Origin: Cheilinus undulatus
Lineage: Eukaryota; Chordata; Actinopteri; Labriformes; Labridae
DNA length: 64,000 nucleotides
Reading direction: 5' to 3'
NCBI RefSeq assembly: GCF_018320785.1
Contig: NC_054877.1
Coordinates: 22,488,329 to 22,552,328, forward strand
Shown here: positions 59,605-64,000 of the stretch, one piece after another
Layout of the letters: every line of letters starts with the position of its first letter
Numbering within the stretch: position 1 is the first letter of the stretch
The notes under the pieces: generated by a model
The model's database searches: none
Seen by the model: only the letters and a program-made list of their open reading frames with translations
Told to the model about the DNA's origin: nothing
Position numbers and translations under genes: made by a program

Positions 59605-61400
59605 CATAAAATAGTTAAACTTTTAAGTATTTTTGATGTTACTCATTCAGCTCTGTTAGCACCACCTTCATTCTGACTGGCAGTCTTGTGATCAGGATGA
59701 GAAATATGTCACACTTGCAGATAGAAATCCCAACATCCATAAACAGGGGAGTTTGAGAGAGGATTATGTTGCATACAAGGATCACTGGCTGCAGTTTATT
59801 TTCCCAGGGTGCCTTTCCCATTATCCCCACCCCATTGCCAATGAAATCTCCACAGCCCTTAGTTCCCGTGGTTACATTGGGATATCTCAAATCACTTCAA
59901 ACAAACACTTGAGGGATGAGATGGAATTCCTCGTTTATGAAAATATGAACCTGAAATTGAGTCTGCCATGAAAAATCTATGAAAACTATGCAAGCGAGAG
60001 AAGCTTAATGCTTGTTTTTAACCTGTATAAAACCATTGTAAGGCAACTGCAGTACCACCTGACTCCTCCTTGATCCAATGAGCTTCATAACTCAATGCTA
60101 AATACAATTCATGCTGTGTCACATTGATGCCGTGACTCCTGAGGCCTGCTGTCCTCATCACATCCGAGGCTAATGGGAGAAGCCTTCAGGTTGGTTATCA
60201 TGATGCTTTAAATGTCTCTAACCCCTCCATCCGTCCAACCATCATCACCCACTTTAACCCCTCTCAACCCTTGCAGCAGCCCAGCGCCAGGCCGCTCTCT
60301 GCAGGCTTCCGCATGTCAGGGGGTCCCCGTGCAGTCCACTCGCAGGGACGCAGGCATGTGCACTAAAGCTGTCACCACCTGCTACTGCTGCCAGTGCTGG
60401 AGGTTATCTTCCCCACAGACGTCCCAACTGGACCACTGTGGCTGTTTGATCTGCAATAGCACTTCATGACTTTTGTTTTCCCCAAACTTTTACTCAAAGT
60501 ATCTGAACTCATGACACAAAAACATCAATTTTTCCAAAGGTCAAACTCTCATTGCAGCAGTGCCACATTTACAGAAAAAAACCCCACAAAACCCAGTAAG
60601 AACTCATCAACAGTGATCCCTGTCTTTATCAGGCCACACTGCTGATGAGACTTGGGGTCAGGGATCCTATCAGCAAAAGGAGGAAATGGGTGAGGTTTGT
60701 TGCTCTTGAACTGTGAGAACAAACAAACAAAATGCTAATTAGAGAAGCTGAGATGTTAATGACCCCCTGCTGATGGTGAAAACTGCCTCCTGTGAGGAGG
60801 GTGCATGGCCTTTTTATGGGGTCATATAACCCAAAAGGTTGTTTTGATTTGCATGTTTAACACTGTGATGATTTCAAATGTTAGTGCTGCAATTTAGCAG
60901 GAATGTAGGCGCAGGAAACCACATACAATCCAAATTTCACAAAGGTTTGGAGAGGGTAAATGTAAATAAAAGACTGTTGATTTGCAAAATATTGAAGTCC
61001 TAAAGATTGCTAGAAACTTTTTTAATCCAGAGGAAATTTCAAAAAGTTTCAGATAGGCAGGGTAAACTTGAGTCTCTGAAAGTCCTGTCGTTCCTCGCAC
61101 AGGCAGCCAGCTTTGTCTGTCTTTTTGGTCAAACAGTTCACAGTCCCAATAACTATCAGTGGAACTGAAGGCTTACACTTCCACCACATGGCTGCTAGAC
61201 TAGCCGTTACCTTTGCTTCAGCTCTGCAGGTATGAGGTGAACAAAGCCGGCTTGTCCCATTGTTTGGAGTGCAAGCAGCTTCTCTCTTCAACAAACAAGT
61301 TTTTAACCACAGTATTGCCGATAAAAAAGATGCCATATCCTTCGTATATATATTCTACACCACTGGTGTAATGTAAAAAAATAAAAAACTTAAAACAACA
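59605..61400. other. Non-coding gene-desert sequence with a candidate regulatory island
   Basis: No exon or repeat recognised. 60600-60860 is non-repetitive with homeobox-like GCTAATTAGAG and GTTAATGACC and a TTTTTATGGGGTCATA stretch. This is compatible with a conserved element but not proven. Confidence 0.4.
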
Positions 61401-61405
61401 TTTAA

Positions 61406-62057
61406 AGGGACACTTCAACATTTTGGCAAATTCGCCCATTGCCATAACTCCTATAGTCTTAGTAATAGGTTCGTTTCCATTAGTTGTCGGTGCAAGCTGT
61501 TTCTAGATATGGGGAGACCGATACACCAGCTGCACAGTTAACGCTGTGTAAACAGACAGTATTTTTTGCTTTCCCTCATCAAACTCATCAAATACACAAT
61601 CCAACAACTCCAAAACGCTCTGGTGGACAAGTTGTGACCTGTACATTCACCACGCTATGAAATAATAACGTATAATTATGTAACATCACCTCGAGTAAAT
61701 CACTGGGCGGAGTGGCACAGTGCATCAGCCATGTCTGGAGTATAGTTCTGGCTTTGCATTTAACTTTAAAACATCTCAGTCTTGTAATGTTCCATGATTA
61801 TTTCATAGCTTGGTGAATGTACAGGTCACAACTTGTCCACCAGAGCGTTTTGGAGTTGTTGGATGGTGTATTTGATGAGTTTTATGAGGGAAAGCAAAAA
61901 GTACTGTCTGCTTACATAGCGTTAACTGTGCAGCTGGTATATCGGTCCCCCCATATCTAGAAACAGCTTGCACTGACAACTAAAGGAAACGAACCTATTA
62001 CTAAGACTATAGGAATTATGGTAATGGGTGAATTTGCCAAAATGTTGAAGTATCCCT
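61406..62057. mobile_element. Near-perfect 652-bp palindromic MITE flanked by TTAA
   Basis: Arms 61406-61666 and 61798-62057 are inverted copies with only scattered differences. Both begin AGGGAYACTTCAACATTTTG and include AGCTGTTTCTAGATATGGGG and AACTCCAAAACGCTCTGGTG. The loop is about 131 bp. TTAA flanks both ends (61402-61405, 62058-62061), the target-site signature of piggyBac-type (TTAA) transposition. No transposase is present. Confidence 0.88.
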
Positions 62058-62093
62058 TTAAGTATGAAAATCCAGGATAGAATTATGTATAGA

Positions 62094-62095
<2 letters not shown>

Positions 62096-62127
<32 letters not shown>
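62096..62127 (+). repeat. Poly-T run
   Basis: About 32 consecutive T between the palindromic MITE and AGCT-rich copy C; it may be the A-tail of a minus-strand insertion. Confidence 0.85.
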
Positions 62128-62128
<1 letters not shown>

Positions 62129-62139
62129 AGGTAGTAACA

Positions 62140-62420
62140 TGAACTCTGGCTTGCTTTAGCTTAGTTTGCTATAACTAAAGCTAACAAAACTACACTGGCT
62201 ACATAATTAACATTATGTCATAAGCCGATGCAGCTATGTTAGCTTTAGCAACATCAGCTCTTGCAAATGTATCTAAAGCTAACTTAGCTTTATAGATATG
62301 TAGCTCACATTACTGCTTTGTGTGCTTAGCTTTGGCTACATAACTAATTATCCTCCATAGCTCCATTATCTACGGAGCTTATGATACTAATGGAGCATTG
62401 TAAGCTACACTTGCTGCATT
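62140..62420 (+). repeat. AGCT-rich dispersed repeat, copy C
   Basis: CTGGCTTGCTTTAGCTTAG, GGCTACATAATTAACATTA, TTAGCTTTAGCAACATCA follow the same order and orientation as copy B (52985-53140). The left GAGGTCTAATCTGGG segment is absent. Confidence 0.65.
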
Positions 62421-63260
62421 CAAATGTTTTCATGGTGGACATCCTTTTTTTTACTGTAAACAGACTGTTCAATCGGCTTTATTAGTTGCTTGCTTTGGGT
62501 TGCTATTACCAAACTGCTTCTAAAGTGTTATTAAAAGGAGAGGCGATCCTGTAGTATATAAAATATATAAATGGGAGATAAGTTTAGGGTCACAACTGAC
62601 ATAAATGCTTCTTTCATGTGGCATTTTGCTATTTCTCTTGTCCCTCTCCTTTTCTTGCTCTACTGCACCCATATAGGAACCTGTGCCAACTTTTTTGAAA
62701 TTTGTTACTGGCATCAGATTTGAAGTATGCATATAATTAAAAACATTTTATAGTTTCATCCTCTGAAATGTTGTCTGTTTGCTATGTTTGACTGCAAATA
62801 TGAGGTTTTAATAGGGTTGTCATATGCCCAGCTTTAAGCTAGACACTCCAGAATTTAAATGCCTTGTCTGCTGTCCAGCACAGCCTCAACCCGGATGCTT
62901 GTTTGTCCTCCTTTTTGGAGTATCACCTGAATGTAACTCAGCATATTGTCCAATGCTGTAACACTTACGGTCTAAGGAAAGATTGGCCAACAAATATGAT
63001 TGGCTGAAAGTGGTGTCAAATGATTATCTGATATATCATTGGTTGAAAACGTAAACAAGCTCCCGTATGCTAGCTTCCTACATCATGTCGTCAGGTTAAC
63101 ATAACGTCAGCATGCCAAAAAGACAGACCTCATTCAATCAGGTCAAAAGAACTCATTTATTGCAAAAAGCAGCAAAGATGGCTTACATTCACATTATACT
63201 CCTTGTGTGAGTCTGCAGGTGTAGGTATTTGTTGTTTTAGCAAGTGCTTCTCCTTATTAT
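62421..63260. other. Non-coding sequence
   Basis: Nothing recognised. Confidence 0.45.
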
Positions 63261-63267
63261 CACATTA

Positions 63268-63418
63268 ATGACGTCGAAGAATTGCAGATCCGTGCTGGTC
63301 ATGACCGGTCTTGATGGAAAATCCTGAGCCCGGCCAGTCCGAGACCGAGACAAGACCAAGACGTTCAAAATGTGGTCTTGAGACCAGCCTCAAGACCGTT
63401 CTCGAGTACTACAACACT
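63268..63418 (-). mobile_element. AAGACC-rich fish repeat fragment (TAGTGTTGTAGTACTCGAGA end)
   Basis: On the minus strand it begins TAGTGTTGTAGTACTCGAGA and continues with GGTCTTGAG, GGTCTCAAGACC and TTGGTCTTGTCTCGGTCTC phrases. This is a recognisable terminal segment of a dispersed teleost DNA element. Only one end is present. Confidence 0.55.
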
Positions 63419-64000
63419 ACTAAGTACAGCAAAGTGTCCTCTTTTTTGGTGCTGTGGAAATGGCCACCCTAGGTTTAAATGTAGCTACACACATCATATT
63501 CAGTTTTTATTTTGCCTAGCTACATTTACTTTACTACCCAACTTTTATAGGTCATTATTTGCTGGTTGGAGCATCAGGAATAGGCCTAGCACTTGCAAGT
63601 ACATTATGGTGGTGGTAAAACTCAAATCACAAAAAAAAAGGTTAAGGAAGTGATTATAACACAGCCGGGTAAGGATTAGCTTAGCTAAACAAGAAATAAA
63701 AGGAACTGGTTAGTTTGTCAGCCTCGCTCAGCTTTTAAATTACTTAAACAAATAAAACATCCTATGAGGATCATAAATAAGGCTGTGAAGCTCCTATAGG
63801 TGTTTTTTCTCTCTTCTTACAGAGCTAAGTTAGCTGTTTCCCCTTCAGTCTATGCTCAGCTAAGCTAACTGTTAGTAGTAGCCTCATATTATTTAATAAA
63901 TATGAGAGTTGTATACGTTTTCTTCTTTGGTATTCTCCAGAAAGACAGTAAGCCTTTTTCACTAACCCCAACAAGTTATTTTAAGATAAGCTAATGAGAA
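63419..64000. other. Non-coding sequence with TTAGCT/GCTAAGCTAAC phrases
   Basis: 63660-63870 has AGCTTAGCTAAAC and CAGTCTATGCTCAGCTAAGC, typical of another dispersed fish element. Boundaries cannot be set and the window ends here. Confidence 0.35.

Overview
The window reads as genomic DNA of a ray-finned (teleost) fish. It has single-exon or two-exon vertebrate forkhead genes, AT-rich non-coding DNA, vertebrate microsatellites, and many decayed Tc1/mariner, hAT and non-LTR elements of the kinds common in fish. The species cannot be named from the sequence.

The only protein-coding genes I can support are three forkhead transcription factors, all on the + strand and in the order foxq1 (9027-9857, one exon), foxf2 (13513-14461 joined to 15716-15900, two exons) and foxc1 (28225-29658, one exon). 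This is the conserved FOXQ1-FOXF2-FOXC1 cluster of human 6p25, packed here into about 21 kb. Teleosts carry two copies of the cluster (a and b). The foxc1 length (477 aa) leans towards the a copy, but this is not settled. Each gene has a candidate promoter or leader and a poly(A) signal. The three factors are known regulators of mesenchyme, neural crest, vascular mural cells, endothelium and epithelium (established family knowledge). Here they probably share regulatory DNA.

Layout. 1-8.8 kb: non-coding, with an internally deleted LINE (about 1.76-2.70 kb). 8.8-10.1 kb: foxq1. 10.1-13.3 kb: spacer with a hAT-type repeat fragment and a 750-bp A-rich AAT/AAC tract. 13.3-16.3 kb: foxf2. 16.4-26.3 kb: transposon-rich spacer with several nested elements. 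26.4-34.5 kb: almost transposon-free, CpG-containing DNA around foxc1, where the motif TGCGTAAA recurs. 34.5-64 kb: gene desert with microsatellites, a GGATA minisatellite split by a hAT-like element, a Tc1 copy broken by two retroelement insertions, a Tc1 relic on the minus strand, and several fold-back/MITE elements. One of these is a 650-bp near-perfect palindrome flanked by TTAA. There are also three copies of an AGCT-rich repeat. Low-repeat islands in the desert are plausible long-range enhancers of the fox genes, but that cannot be shown from one sequence.

I found no RNA gene, CRISPR array, viral gene or new multi-gene system. The best leads are the short upstream ORF whose stop overlaps the foxq1 start codon, the TGCGTAAA clustering confined to the fox domain, and the nested or palindromic mobile elements.
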